Of a stretch of DNA of 64,000 nucleotides, positions 11,847 to 23,948 are shown one piece after another. Numbering within the stretch: position 1 is the first letter of the stretch; each line of letters starts with the position of its first letter. The notes beneath the pieces are model-generated. The model did no database searches. It was not told the origin of the DNA and worked only from the letters and a program-made list of their open reading frames with translations. The stretch spans positions 53,185,341-53,249,340 of the forward strand of contig OU342632.1 of NCBI GenBank assembly GCA_910589415.1, read 5' to 3'. Source of the stretch: Malachius bipustulatus. Taxonomy: Eukaryota; Arthropoda; Insecta; Coleoptera; Melyridae. The translations under genes and the position numbers were made by a program.

Positions 11847-12819
11847 TCATATCTCCCAAATTTCGTTAAATTCGATCAATTCGTTCAAAACATATCGCTC
11901 ATCAAAAATTTCGGCAAATTGCACAAATCATCCTGTATAATCGAAACGAAGGGCCTCAGGAAAATTTCAAAACCAGATCCTGAATCGCCTTGAAAAACTA
12001 CACCTACCCTTAAGCTATGTCAGTCATGTCGTGGGATACCTGTATACAAATGTATACGAATGTCTCTGTTTTGTACATAACTAGGCAACCCTGCAGCTGT
12101 TCCCAAAGCATATGCTTTGGTATTGTTGCAGAATGATCATAATTTATGGTGATCAATTTTAGTGCAAGCAAATTTTTAAAATAGTTTTACTCGGAAACAG
12201 GTCATTTAATCGTGATAGACAAAGAGGACCTTTTCCGAATATTTCTTCATGTTTTTCAATTGTGCATCTTCAAAACTCAGAAAAAATTGTTACGAAAAAA
12301 GTTACAGGCCTTTTTTGAAGGTCGAGGGCACTTAAGGCCTCTTGATTTCGAGGGATTCAAGTCTAATTTGGACCAAGGATGGAAAGCAACATCAGTGGCA
12401 AGTGTGTAAAATTTTAAGAAAATCCGTACACTAGAAAAAAAAGTTATAAAAAAATATTGATTTAAAAAATCAACTTTGAAGGCTCATAACATTCTTATTT
12501 GTGAGTTTTCGAAAAAAAATTATAGACACTTTTGGCAATATTTCATCAAGTAGAATCACCCCCTTAATTTTTTGCTCATAATTTCCGGACACCTGTATAT
12601 AAAAACTAAAATTGAAAAGAATTTTTTTCAAAATAAATCGAGAATGAAAAATAATTTTTTAAATCTCATTCTGCCATTGCATTGTCCATTGTCCTTCTGG
12701 TTGCCCAACTTTTTTACCATTGAACACACCCTATCTCTTTTTTTATAGCGGGTGATAAAAATAATAAAAAATGTTACCACTCTGTGTAAAAATTTCATCC
12801 ATCCAATAGGACACCGGAT

Positions 12820-12960
12820 GAAAATGTAAGATAGGGACATGTAAGCCGTTTTTACATTATCTCGAGCCATTTTCAATATAAGCGGCTTTGAAAATGGAAA
12901 ATCGCGATTTTCATTTGTTTATAGCTCATAAATTGCTCATTACAAACTTCAACTTTACAA
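12820..12960. repeat. Diverged arm of the palindromic element family
   Basis: The order of landmarks (ATAGGGACATGTAAGCCG, then TTTTCA, GCGATTTTCA, TTGTTTATAGCTCA) copies the right arm of the 33566-34444 element with many changes. It is placed just before a transposase fragment. Confidence 0.4.
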
Positions 12961-13415
12961 ACCATTCTCTTCCATTCTGCTAAACGAATTACCAAACTTG
13001 TTTGATCCCCTGACCTTGGAACTTCGAAGACGAATTTGTTTTATGCATGACGGTGCTCCTCCACATTTTTCGCTAAATGTACGTAATTATTAGAGCGAAT
13101 AGTATTCAAATAGATGGATAGGTAGAGGCAATGATGCACCCACAAATTGGCCAGCTCGATCCCCTGATATGACACCGATGAATTAGGTACTTTTTTTAGG
13201 GAACTTTGAAAACCCTTGTGTATTCCAGAGGCCAGTAGATGCAGAAGGTGAATTAAGGAGACTGAAAGAAGAAACTGGAATAATGGACCTTTTGAGAAAT
13301 GATCACGAAATGCTCCAAAGAGTTCAATTTAATTTTTTAAGACATATTAATCTTTGTATAAGTACACGAAAATGAAGGTCATTTTGAACATTTGCTACAA
13401 GCATTTTTTTAAATA
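12959..13415 (+). pseudogene. Mariner-like transposase, C-terminal half, broken
   Basis: The plus-strand reading gives LLNELPNL, LELRRRICFMHDGAPPHFSL with the second catalytic Asp in HDGAPPH, then RWIGRGNDAP, NWPARSPDMTPM and CVFQRPVDAEGELRRLKEE. After one frameshift it ends in GHFEHLL. This is the standard C-terminal half of insect mariner-like transposases. Stops interrupt it after the HDG block (TAG in VRNY-stop) and directly after SPDMTPMN, where the third acidic catalytic residue would be expected (normally D in PMDFF). The N-terminal DNA-binding half and first Asp are absent. No matching inverted ends were found. Confidence 0.8.
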
Positions 13416-15146
13416 AAATTAAATTAAATTTTTGTTGTTGATAAATCTCTTATTGACTGTTTTAACTAACGTACCTATAAAAATCACATTTATGTACCTA
13501 ATAGTCGTTTTTTGTAGCTTTCAGTGACCGTTATTTTAATTCAGCGCCTTCGCTTCAAATTGTGTGCAATTATTACAATTAATTTATAACTACTCACTTA
13601 TTAGATCTGATGGCCATGCATGTAGTGATTTTCTTAAATCCAGATATCTTAGAAGCGGCTGCTTAAATCAACTCTTACCATGCTTGTATGCCTTTTTTCG
13701 GTGAAAGACGTTGGAGAATAAGAATTTTTATTCAAAAGTTAAATACAGAGTGGACCAAAAAAGGTAGTTCGTTTTGAGCGTGTTCAATGTATCGCAGGCG
13801 GCGCCCTCTAAATTTTACAATAAAAATGATTGCAGTTTAAAATTTTCACCCCACAAAAGCCCCTCCAGGCGGATATTGTGAAAATATACAAATTGTTAAG
13901 AAAGTTATTTCAGAAAAACGGAATCCAAATTGAACTTTTGACACCCTGTATCTACGAAATCATTCACATTTGGACTTATCTAGGCCTCAGGAATTTGTGG
14001 TAGCATTTTATTCCGCACCTTGTAAGTATAAGATAATTAATTGTTTATTAAACTAATGCTTATTAAGCTATTTAAATCTAAATTGTTCATGCATGTAGTT
14101 TGCGCTAGCGTACTGGATATACCGGGTGTCCCAGACTTAATTGACCAGGCCATATCTCATATACCAGGTTGAGATAATCGAACCGAATAAAGGGGATTTT
14201 ATTATAATTTTTCAAGCTGTATAACATTACAGCATGAAAACAACCCCCACTCCAACCTCCCCCAAGTTACAGCCCCCACCCTTAAAAAAATTAATAGCAC
14301 CCTGTATATATTTTTGTATATTCAGAACCAGTATTCGATTGTCTATTCAGATGATTTTTCAGATTTAAAATTGGTTGAGAAATAACCAAGAAAGGTTCAT
14401 CAAGGTGGTCATGACTTTTTGTCTGAACTTTCTCTGAATGACTTTTTTAGCTGTCAAAATTTATCAATATTTTGGTCATAGTTTTTAATTAGCAGGCCAC
14501 AGTCATCATTAAGGTTCATGATAAAGTGCTTTGTCTCTTGTTTTATTTTTTAAAATTTCTTTAAAAATTCAGTGAATTTGCGCATTTTCTTATGAATATC
14601 TGATTTTTTTTGTGTTTTTTATTATTTTATGTAAAAACTCGCTCACTATTAAATTTAGTAGGTATTTTGATTTATTTTTCTACTCGTAGGTAGGTACCTA
14701 CTGAGATTATAATTTTTTTAATTGTAATTTGTATCATAGGTAAGGTACCTAATAGGACCAATGCTTTAGTCTATTGGATGACCTTCTTGTTAAATAAATA
14801 AATAAATTAATAAATAATTCACTTATTAACAAACTAAAATAAAGACGAATTTACTCCAAACTAAACTTTAGGTAGGCACCTACCTCGTTAAAAAAATTTA
14901 TTAATGCCGTAGGAGCCCAGCTTGGTAGGGTAAAATTTTTACATTAGGCAACAGCGCAATCCATGCACAATATAACCTATCAATTTGAACCCATAAACGG
15001 CAGGATTACCGTGAAATATAGTAAAAATATGAATAAATAATAGTTTATGTTATATTATTATCAAAAATATCATAAAATTTAAGGGTAAGCTGTAGACTGT
15101 GAATGACCCGCAATGCATATACTCGCTTGGCAAAGCTACTCGTCAA
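13416..15146. repeat. Intergenic repeats between transposase remnant and tRNA gene
   Basis: About 14121-14560 begins CCGGGTGTCCCAGAC beside a TA and is repeated at about 18480-18790 (shared GATTTTATTATAATTTTT-like block, ATAGCACCCTGTATA, CCAGTATTCGATT, GGTTCATCAAGGTGG). A fragment at 13746-13948 has mariner-like ends. The rest (14560-15146) is AT-rich with TAAATAAA runs near 14795. No gene is seen. Confidence 0.45.
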
Positions 15147-15228
15147 GCTGCGATGTCCGAGTGGTTAAGGAGTTTGACTCGAAATCAAATGGGCTCTGCC
15201 CGCACAGGTTCGAATCCTGTTCGCAGCG
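15147..15228 (+). tRNA. tRNA-Ser (anticodon CGA)
   Basis: An 82-base cloverleaf. The 7-bp acceptor stem GCTGCGA pairs fully with TCGCAGC, followed by discriminator G. The anticodon stem TTGA/TCAA encloses loop CTCGAAA, giving anticodon CGA that reads the serine codon UCG. The long variable arm (GGGCTCTGCCC) is the class II feature of serine tRNAs. Internal promoter boxes are intact: A box around TGTCCGAGTGG and B box GGTTCGAATCC. A run of six T at 15234-15239 is a normal RNA polymerase III stop. There is no intron and no encoded CCA, as expected for a nuclear eukaryotic gene. The intact stems argue for a functional gene and against a SINE fragment. Confidence 0.95.
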
Positions 15229-15233
15229 AAATC

Positions 15234-15239
15234 TTTTTT
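15234..15239 (+). terminator. RNA polymerase III terminator of the tRNA gene
   Basis: A run of six T begins five bases after the discriminator base of the tRNA, the usual distance and form for a polymerase III stop. Confidence 0.85.
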
Positions 15240-15769
15240 ATTATAAAACCCAATTATTAAGAAGTTATTTTCATCTAGAATAATAATAATTAATTTCAGT
15301 GGTGAGTACTTATTTATGTACCCTATTAATAATATTAATTAAGTATTATTCTTGTATTGGTTTTTTATCTATACGGCATTTATTGGTTCAATATTTACAA
15401 TTTTCTAATAATAATAATAATAGTTTCAAATAATTGTATTCTTTTTTTTAACAAGTTATAAGGATGCGTTAAATTTCAATACATATTTTGAAGGGGAGTC
15501 TCCATTTACTATTAAGAGATACCTAGATACAGATACAAAAAGATGAACCGAAAAATGACATCCGCGATCAATTTTTTTGAGAAAACTTCAATGGTGAAAA
15601 CTGAAATTTGCCATCGTCTTTTTTGTTTTCGAGGTATTTGCGAAAAGTCAATTTTCCGATTAATCTACTTTCTTTCATTTACTGTTTAGAAGAAATTAGA
15701 AGAAAATAATCTACACATTACTTGAGACAATCCAGATTTATTTTTAAATATAATAAAGGAAACTGTATA

Positions 15770-17146
15770 CAGAGTGTTTCTTAAAAACCATGCTAATACA
15801 CTCCAGAATGTGCATTCCTCAGGTCATTTAATGAAGAAAAGTTAATAGGTATGAACATAATATGACTGCAACGGCTTGAGTTTTTTGCAAAAGGGTTGTT
15901 GATTTTTTTTTTAAGAGTTATTTTTTATTATCTTCAAAAATATTTAAGATATTTTTATCAATTATTTTTTTAGTATGTGTTTATAGGACGTAAGACCGCA
16001 AATGTATTTTAGTTAGGTATAAAAGTTTTTCTATTGCTCCATGCACCAGTGGCATCCCTGCAAACATGTCCTCACTGACATTTCGCCATGCAGATATTTC
16101 TTCTGATTGTTGTGATGAACTCTACATAAATTTCTTGATTAAAACAATTACATTAAAATTACCTATAATATTAATTTAACAAAATTAGCGAATAGGTACT
16201 GTGTACTTAATACTTTTTAAGTTGATTTTTAATTTGAGTGTTTTTTTAACACCCTATATAGAATTCATTAAGGCGAAACAACTTTTTCAAATAACTTTTC
16301 TCAATTAAGATTACAGGGTGTTTATTAATAATATTCTAATACTTCAAAATGTGCATTCCTCAGGTCATTTTATGAAGAAAAATTATGAACATATATCATA
16401 AGTCCGAAACGGATTAAATTTTTTTCTACAGGGTGTTGAATTTTTATTTTTTTTAAGTTATTTTTTATTATCTTCGAAAATCGTTAAAATATTTTTATCA
16501 ATTTTAGTACGTGTGTTTATAGGGTGTAAAACCACATAATATTTTAGTAATGTCAATTTTAGTAATCAACAGCCTTTAATAGTTTGAAAAAATTAGAGTC
16601 CAGCCCTGCTGTAATAAATTCAGATAACTAAACTAATTCAAACAGATAAACGATCAAACTAAACCAAAATTGCATTGCCAAAGGTTACCCAGGAAACAAG
16701 AAAAAATAATAGGAAATAACTAAAATAACTCAATTAATGTATATAAGTTACCTAAATGAAAAGATAAAGACAACAAAAAAATAAAGTTAAAAGAAAAAAT
16801 TCTAAGTAGGTACAGGGTGTGTTAATAAAAATGACTCAACTTAAAAATCAGCCCGCATGTATTAGAAAACAGAAAATATCAGAGTAGATCAATAATAGTT
16901 TTCTAATTTTTCTAACTAAAATACCTATACCTAGTTTTATATCCTGTTAAGACATTCCAATATTTTGAAAAGTATCGAAACTATTTTCGTAGATAATAAA
17001 AAATAACTCTTAAGAAAAAAAAAATTCTACACCGTGTAGAAAAAAATTTAAGCCGTTGCGGACATACATTCATATGAACTTTTCCTCATAAAATGACCTG
17101 AGGAATCACATCCTGAAGTACTAGTATGTTATTAAGAAACAACCTG
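15770..17146. mobile_element. Mariner-type inverted-repeat element, 1.4 kb, with a third arm inside
   Basis: Ends CAGAGTGTTTCTTAA and the complement of CAGGTTGTTTCTTAA are next to TA (15768-15769, 17147-17148). Arms extend about 200 bases (landmarks: TTCCTCAGGTCATTT, TTTTTTATTATCT). A further copy of the same arm, in the left-arm orientation, begins with CAGGGTGTTTATTAA near 16315. A second copy therefore appears to be nested and truncated. No transposase is visible. Confidence 0.65.
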
Positions 17147-17171
17147 TATACCTACATACTTGGCTAATATA

Positions 17172-18082
17172 CCGGGTGTCTCAGATATAGGTAATAGTAA
17201 CTACATGGGGATTTCGGAAACGGTAAGAGATACAATTTTTGTTAAATGGGGAAAAAGTTGCGCTATTGAGTGCGCAATCAGATGCTGTAGATCAAAAATA
17301 TCTACAGGGGTTTCCAAAATATCAAGCAAAAACCAGAAATTGTGTTTTTCTAAAAACTGAAATATCGTCGCCATCTTCCTAACAAATTTAATAAAATTTA
17401 GTAGTTTTGTATTAGCGACTACGGTCAATCGAATAACGTCAACGAATCTTTTCTAGGCAGTCTAGTTTTTTTGTCAACCATAGCCAATAACTTTATTATT
17501 TCTTATGGCCGATATATTGGATTTAAACGTTTATGAACAGAGCGTCAAAAGAGCTTTTCAACCATGTATAGCAAGCCTATCTTTGGATGACGGAAATGTC
17601 AATCTAAAAGAAAAACAGTTTTTCACTTAGTTGCCTGTGAAACAAATGCCAAAATATTGTGTTTGTTGTCATAGCTTCGTAATTGTTTGTCAAAATTTTG
17701 TCATTTATCTGCTTTTATCTGTAAGGGTCTTTATTTTCTAACTTTATCTTTTATACCTTTGACCAAAGACTAATGCAACATTTGAAAAAATATCTGTATT
17801 TATGAAACTTATTGATAAAATGAAACACTATCAATGATTATTAAAAACAAAACAACATACAGAACAAAAAACTGATGAAAAAATAATGAATAGAAACGAA
17901 TCAAAGGAACTGTTCAAATAATCCACCATTGTTATTAATGCACATCCTACATCGATGAATTAGAGACACACATGCATCTTTAACCATTTGTATTTCTTTT
18001 TCTAATTGTATTTGAATTTCTAAATTGTATCTCTTACCGTTTCCGAAGTCCCCATGTAGTTACTATTATCTGGGACACATTG
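17172..18082 (-). mobile_element. Mariner-type deletion derivative, 911 bp
   Basis: Left end CCGGGTGTCTCAG and right end CTGGGACACATTG are inverted and flanked by TA at 17170-17171 and 18083-18084. Both ends carry TAACTACATGGGGA, then AACGGTAAGAGATACAA. The inside keeps the end of a transposase on the minus strand (17901-18030). Confidence 0.75.
17901..18030 (-). pseudogene. Mariner-like transposase C-terminal remnant
   Basis: The minus-strand frame reads LEIQIQLEKEIQMVKDACVS, then IHRCRMCINNNGG, and ends GLFEQFL-stop (complement of TCA at 17901-17903). This is the conserved terminal segment of the insect mariner-like transposases whose proteins end in GGxFEQFL. Only about 43 residues remain. 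It lies at the correct end of the surrounding TIR element, with its stop towards the interior, which suggests the deletion removed most of the gene. Confidence 0.65.
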
Positions 18083-18479
18083 TATGGTCGGAGGTAAGGG
18101 CATTTTTTAGAGTTCAGAACAAACAGATATTTTGACGTCAATTTTTTCGAAATATACTTACATACTTACTTTCATATGCAATTTAACTAATTAAAGCTGC
18201 TGAAAAGTTTTCCGCAGATCGAGTAGTATTATATACACAAGAAGATTTAGTGGTAGGGATCATAAATTGATCTGCTTGTATAAATAAATCTAAAATATAT
18301 AGAAAATTCAAGTAAATTTTTTTCCGAAAATGTTTTTATTCCAGATACCTAGGTTGTTTGAGTGTCGATCTGCGGAACTGTTATTTATTGCACCTTTCCA
18401 ATGAGTGGACCAGTAATTCTTAATTTTTGTACGTAGGTTTTCTATATTTAATAACCCGGATTATTTTTATTTGAAAAAC

Positions 18480-18790
18480 CTCTGGGTATAAGCGAATTCG
18501 AACCGATATAAACGGGATATTATTATGATTTTTAAAGCTCTATAACATGACAGTATGAAAACAAGCCCCACTTCAACATCGCCTAAGTTACAATCATTAC
18601 CCTTAAAAAATGAATAGCACCCTGTATACATTTTTATATATTCAAAACCAGTATTCGATTCTCTATTCAGATGTTTTTCCAGTTTCAGAATTGGTTCAGA
18701 AATAACCAAGAAAAGGTTCATCAAGGTGGTCATTGCTTTTTATCTGAACTTTCTCTGTCAAAATTTATCAATAATTTAGTCGTAATTTTT
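18480..18790 (+). repeat. Second copy of the 14.1-14.5 kb repeat
   Basis: This aligns with about 14180-14480 through ATAGCACCCTGTATA, CCAGTATTCGATT, AAATAACCAAGAAA and GGTTCATCAAGGTGGTCAT, with diverged left end. It is non-coding; the open frame on the minus strand (18733-18467) is a by-product. Confidence 0.6.
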
Positions 18791-18817
18791 AATTGGTGGT
18801 GATAGTCATTATTATAT

Positions 18818-19085
18818 GCTCCCGTGGCGCAGTGAATAGCGCGTTGGTCAGGTTAGGTCAAGTCAGGTCAGGTCAGCTACTCACCAGCAGCCGACAACTA
18901 TTTCTTGTGCTTCTCGAAAGATCGGGATCCACCTTGCGGAAGACAACGGCAAACCACCGCATAGGTCCAACCAATTCGGTGGCATAGGCAAACCACCGAA
19001 GATCATTTAAGCTTGTATGACGTCGTCCATCGCTTAAGACTCGGGCCGATATGACGTCATACTCGCTGAAATGCACTTCGTTCCG
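18818..19085 (+). repeat. tRNA-derived SINE
   Basis: It opens with CCCGTGGCGCAGTGAATAGC, a classic polymerase III A-box head of tRNA-derived SINEs. Then come short GGTCA tandem units, a tRNA-unrelated body with a repeated GCAAACCACCG motif (around 18950 and 18989), and a GC-richer tail (TATGACGTCAT). A clear B box is not seen, perhaps lost. It is not a functional tRNA. Family name unknown. Confidence 0.55.
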
Positions 19086-20590
19086 CCCTTATTATACAAT
19101 TATTCACTATTAAATTGATACAGGGCGAATGCACCATGTAAATGAACGATCACCCGCTATATTGTACTTTATCCCAGGACTATGTGGTGGTAGCCTTTTG
19201 TGCAGATCGTTTCGATACATCACTGTATTTTGCGCGATTTTGTGCAAACAATACTTTAGATAAAAACCATCGACCACTTTTGAAAGGACCCCACAGCCCA
19301 CAGAATGCTTGTGTAATTTTTATCCCTGCAAAATTTGATGTATCTTTGTGGATCGCAAGTATTCGATGTTTAGATCAGAAGTCTCCATGTGCATAACCCC
19401 ACAAAAACTCGTTTTCTCGAAATATTCTCCTCTGAAAATATTTTCTATTGTGACAGTTAACTGATATGATAGCTTTTCATCTCTTATTATATGAACCGGT
19501 TTTATTGAAAATTGGCTGGAGGAGATGGACGCACTTAACGCGAAAAAGATAATTTTCCATTTTCAAATCAACTCACATTGAAAACTGCTCAAATTATCAG
19601 AAAACAGCTTCCATGTCCCTATCTTAAGTTTTTATGTATACTATCCTCTGAAATAGATGAAATGTTTATACACAGTGATAAAAATTATCGGGTTTTTCAT
19701 CACAATGTAGGTCTGCGTATGATCTTCCTACACATCGAATACGCTCGATCCCCAAAATTACGACAAATTATACCGGGAGTCAATTTCCATAAGGATTCTG
19801 CGGGGTCCTTTTGTGGAAGTAGGTATAGGTATTTTAATCCTCAAAACAAAAAACGTTTTTTATCAGAACCACAACATTTAATTTTAAGATTTGACTTTCT
19901 TTGGCATTCGTTATTAAATGTCATTATAGTGTTTTATTTTATTCATTATAATACTCAACTTTATCCATACCGCTCCAGTGTTTGTTTGCTAATTATTTAT
20001 GAATATTAATTTGTGGCAATTTGAATTACTGAATATTTGAATCAATCGAAATGAATCAAATATTCAAACATCATGATTCAAATTTGATAACAAATACCTA
20101 CTCGTTTGTCCAGTGGTTTGTCCAGTGAGTTTTTCCGTTGTGATTACTAAGGATACATCATCTCGTTATATTTCTTACTCCTTCTATTGCATTGCATAGC
20201 CAATCGAGTTCAATTTGGACTTATTCTCAGAAAAACGAGAAAAACGTTTAAATCGTCATAGCAGTTCTAAAAAGATGAGCGAGAGTGAGACGGAAGTACA
20301 ACTCGCGTCTTGATTAGCTTAGTTATTTCAGAAATTATGTGATCAGAAAGATTGTCGTGCAGCTGATCCGATAGTGACACTGACAGTTGACAGTGACGCG
20401 CTAAATTTACTAATTAAGGGTTTTGTGATTTGAAACGTTTTTAATACGAAATCAGCAGAATTACCTGTGATATTTATGAAATAAACTACAAGTAACCTAT
20501 TAATTGAGAGAATGCCTAAAAATCTATTGCCTTGTTTTTCTAACGTTTGAAATAACGGACAGGGTATATTTGCGCAACAAACTACAAAAA
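19086..20590. other. No recognisable gene; scattered repeat pieces
   Basis: About 19560-19690 is another fragment of the 33566 palindromic family (CTTCCATGTCCCTATCTTAA, ATGAAATGTTTATACA). The 143-codon frame at 19578-20009 starts inside that repeat and is rejected as a gene. 20030-20095 is an imperfect palindrome of GATTCAAATATT-type sequence. 20260-20480 is less AT-rich but unidentified. Confidence 0.4.
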
Positions 20591-20599
20591 ATTACACAA

Positions 20600-22650
20600 C
20601 ATGCCTGGGAAACGATTGAACTCCCTTGGACGTGGTCTTGTGGTTGTAGATTGTAGATTGTAATAGGAGGCCTTCTGTAGGTGTGCACTGCGACCTGTTG
20701 AGATCTATTGTGCCCTCCCTATAGTTAGAGCTCCTCGTCCAGCTCTAGTTGTTTTAGCAACTTCCAGAGTCTGTTGGGAGACCGAATATAGCTCTCTGGC
20801 GTAGGTCTTTCAGCGTCTAGGCACAGGAACCGGACCTAGCTAGTCCTTCAGAATGGCAGAGAACACCCCGTTTTTTCTTCTTCGAGACAGAAGCGGCATT
20901 CGCCGTCGTCTGCCCCTCCGACCCTGGTTAAGTGTTTGCGGAGTCGACAGTGTCCTGTGAGCAAGCCTACCGTTATCCTCAGTCTGGTACGACCTAGGCC
21001 TAGTAGGTTTGTCGTAACCGCATGGGAGGGTTCCTTGATGAACTTCTTCACATGCCTCTGCCCTATGGATCTATTCCATTTGGCCAGAGTTTCTGAGAGC
21101 ATCCACTCTTTTATGGTGCTTCTCTTGAGGCTTTTTTTCACCCCAAAGTAGGGTTCGGGTCCAATGGGGGCAGTCTCTGGTCCCTTGCGGGCCAGTGTAT
21201 CGGTCTATTCGTTACGATCTAGCCCTGAGTGCCCTGGTATCCATACCAGAGTGACGTTGTTAGTGTCAGATATGTCCTCCGGGGCATTCCTGCAGCCCAT
21301 TACGTTCCGTGATGTGATTACTGGCGAGGTCAGTGCCCCTTTAAGGCAGCTTGGCTGTCAGTACAGATCGCTATTCTTATGTGAGCCAAGTTAAGCCCTC
21401 TGATTTCTTTAGCACAATGCTCGATAGCAACCGTCTCTGAAACACCATGGCGTGTCGGCCAAGACTGATCGCCATTTTAACTTGCTTTGATTTTTCGTAT
21501 ACGCCGGCTCCAGTGCCTTGGGGCGTTCTGGAACCATCCGTATACCAGATCGAGTGAGCGAACACTTTCTGTCAGGGAAGAGGATGTGGAATTTTTTGTT
21601 GACGCTCTCAGTTCTTCTTAATATATCTACTCATTGACCAAAAATTTTATTGTTGTCTTGTTGCGTATATCCATGCCTCGGTGTAACCGGTGGTTGTCCT
21701 GTCATGAGTCTGCAGATTGTCTGCTCCGCTGTACCTTGCAGATATTTGTCTAATGGTGGAAGATTGATATGAGTCTAATAGTGCAACAGTTGGGGTTGTC
21801 CTCATTGCTCCTGTTATGCTCAAGCAGGCTAGCCGTTGAGTTTGTTCCATGAGTTTTTGCGCCTGCAGCTGCGTGGTCTTCGTCCACCATACCACTGACC
21901 CGTAGGTTATCATCGGTCCCACGACCTGAGTGTATAACCACTTGATCATTTTAGGGTTCAATCCCCAACTTTTGCCACATAATCTTCTGCATCTGCCTAG
22001 GCTTATATGACAGCTGTCTGGGCCGTTCTAGTAAAGTGTTGATTCCATGTAAGTCTCTAGTCGAATATTACTCCCAGATACTTCGCTTTTGTTACGTATG
22101 GAATCTCCTCCCTGTTTAGTAATAGTCGAAAAAGACGAGATTTGTCTTTTTGGTAAAGGGAACCACTATGGTTTTGGACGGGATGATGGAGAGTCCTTTC
22201 TCAACGCACCAGTGGTTAACCTTGTTTAGTGCTGATTGCACCCTCTCCGAGACCGTGTTCAGGAACTTACCCCTTACCACGACTACTAGATCATCCGCTT
22301 ATCCAAGGGAGCAGAACCCCTCATTGGTCAGCGTTCTTAAAAGGTCGTCGACCAGGACAGTACACAGCAGAGGAGACAGAACCCCTCCCTGCGGGCAGCC
22401 CCTGGTCGTTTTTAAGGTTCTGGAAGCACCTCCCAATTCCGAAGAGATTTTCTTAGTTATAAGGCTCTCCTCGATCCATCGGCAGCGGGTGTTTGGTAGT
22501 CTTTCCCTTCTATTTCTCTAATCAGGGACCCGATCGTGGCGTTGTTAAACGCCCCTTTCACGTTCAGGAACAGGGCGGAACAGGACAGTAAAAAAAGTGA
22601 ATTTTTCAATTCCCCAAAAAAGACTCTAAGATCGAGATTTGTATACAAGA
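20600..22650 (-). pseudogene. RNase H-bearing LINE, 3' half (reverse transcriptase to C terminus)
   Basis: Reading 22650 down to 20600 gives a LINE open reading frame 2 with frameshifts. Order: LFLNVKGAFNNA (reverse transcriptase motif A, normally DVEGAF); CPQGGVLSPLL near 22390; a catalytic box read as stop-ADDL near 22300, where the Tyr codon of YADD has become TAA; a thumb region with IKWLYTQVVGPMITYGSVVW and LACLSITGAMRTTPT (21961-21647); an RNase H domain starting WYTDGSRTPQGTGAGVY and SLGRHAMVFQ (21565-21377); and a C-terminal zinc-type segment LTGHCRLRKHL...CRFCLEEE (21141-20848). A C-terminal RNase H after the polymerase points to the I superfamily. The 5' half with the endonuclease is missing, so this is a 5'-truncated dead copy. 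The 3' non-coding tail is 20600-20850. Confidence 0.85.
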
Positions 22651-23132
22651 GTACATCATAATCGCATAATAAGTATAAGGTAGGTACCTAAGTTATTAAA
22701 AAGTACTATTATGTATTTTTCTACTCTTATTGAATAACATTCCAATTGATAGACCTTTTTGGATGATTTATGAAGGTTATTATTTGTACCTATTGAATGA
22801 TAATTCATAATTCCCGGCTCTTACACAATCACAGCTACTATCAATTCATAATACCCGCTCGTGGCCAATCAAAAGCTGTAAATTTGGATAGCAGAGCAAA
22901 GCTGTGAATAGTAAACGATAACTGACATTTCTCAGAACCCCTTATTCCAAGCAGCAAAATAAAAAATATATATATTTCCATTAAAATTTGTTTTTTTACA
23001 TAAAAGAAGAAATCATTGTATTACATTGGTGATTAATGCCATTATTCACTTGATGATGACAATGCTACTCGCTCTCGTGGTATTATCATCATCTCGTGAA
23101 TAATGGCTTCATAATCGCTCATATAATACTAT
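22651..23132. other. No gene; small inverted repeat
   Basis: About 23038-23108 forms an imperfect hairpin: GCCATTATTCAC...TGATGATGA against the complementary TCATCATCTCGTGAATAATGGC. The stretch 22795-22920 is AT-rich with TAATTCATAAT repeats. No coding content. Confidence 0.4.
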
Positions 23133-23280
23133 TGCCCGTATTCACAAACGATAATTTCCTAAATAATTACGTAATTAATTAAATGAGTGAGATGGAGATA
23201 TGCAGTTTTTTGCAATAGAATGAGATGGGGATAATTGATTACGTAATTATTTAGGAAATTATTGTTTGTGAATACGAGCA
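23133..23280. mobile_element. 148-bp MITE with 3-bp target duplication (copy 1)
   Basis: Ends TGCCCGTATTCACAAACG and the complement (ending CGTTTGTGAATACGAGCA in its mutated form, TTGTTTGTGAATACGAGCA) give inverted repeats of about 43 bases running to ATTACGTAAT. The flanks are TAT on both sides (23130-23132 and 23281-23283). It matches 31341-31489 in the opposite orientation. The 3-bp duplication is the size typical of PIF/Harbinger (Tourist-like) MITEs; no enzyme is encoded. Confidence 0.85.
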
Positions 23281-23946
23281 TATACCTACTATTGTTTAAG
23301 AATTTTTGTGTTTCACATGCCTGTATTATAGGTAATATTAGCTTCCGTAGCTTACCTTGCGCAAAGCTTCTACGAGACTTCAAAAATAAGGCAGTTCAAA
23401 TAAATGTGCATGCTTTCTTGGCATATCCTAGTTAATAAAATAAAGTTAATCATTTTCGGTAACCCAATAAAAATATCATATAACTTTTAACTTTTATGTG
23501 GGAAATCCCTATCAATTTCAACTTTACAACCTCATAAAGTATTCTCGTAGTACACATAAAAATCAAATAAGAAGAACCTGAATCCATTCCTCTCATTCTG
23601 GGTGAATGAACATAAACCACAAATAACTCCAGACTGTATGTCACATATTTGAATAAGTTCCTTGAAGAAGCCCTCTGTTTGAGCTATAAATATGCTCGAT
23701 TGTGGGGTTTCAGGGAAAACCTTGTTTACATTTCACAAGTGGCTATAGGTTGATAACGAGGGTGACAGGAGGGCATTATGAAAACATACAAGCCAGACTG
23801 AATGATGCATTCATATGAGTTATACGTTGGGCCAGTAAAAGTTGGTAACGTAGAAATTCTTTAATCTGATATGAAAGATAATGTATGGGGCCGTATGCCA
23901 AAGTAGGAACAGAAAACTCAATAGCATCAAATCTTCGAGCCCTTTA
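23281..23946. other. No recognisable gene
   Basis: AT-rich sequence with short meaningless frames on the minus strand. Nothing was recognised. Confidence 0.4.
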
Positions 23947-23948
23947 TA

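Larger units (their letters stand above)
9775..12595. mobile_element. Large inverted-repeat mariner-type element, 2.8 kb, with nested elements
   Basis: The left end CAGGGTGTCCGGAAATTATG and the right end (complement of CAGGTGTCCGGAAATTATG) are flanked by TA at 9773-9774 and 12596-12597. The inverted repeats are long, about 510 bases (to about 10285 and from about 12070), with scattered differences. The inner tips contain the matched sequences around GATCATTCTGCAACAATACC and AACAGCTGCAGG. The inside is not a transposase gene but further repeats: half of the palindromic family seen at 33566, a TAA-type microsatellite and another inverted repeat. It looks like a non-autonomous element that has taken several later insertions. 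Confidence 0.75.

Noticed and set aside
18818..18860. Possible second tRNA gene
   Set aside because: Only an A-box-like head is present; no acceptor or anticodon stems and no B box, so it is a SINE head.
19578..20009. 143-codon open frame on the plus strand
   Set aside because: It begins inside a fragment of the 33566 palindromic repeat family, has AT-driven composition and no known motif.
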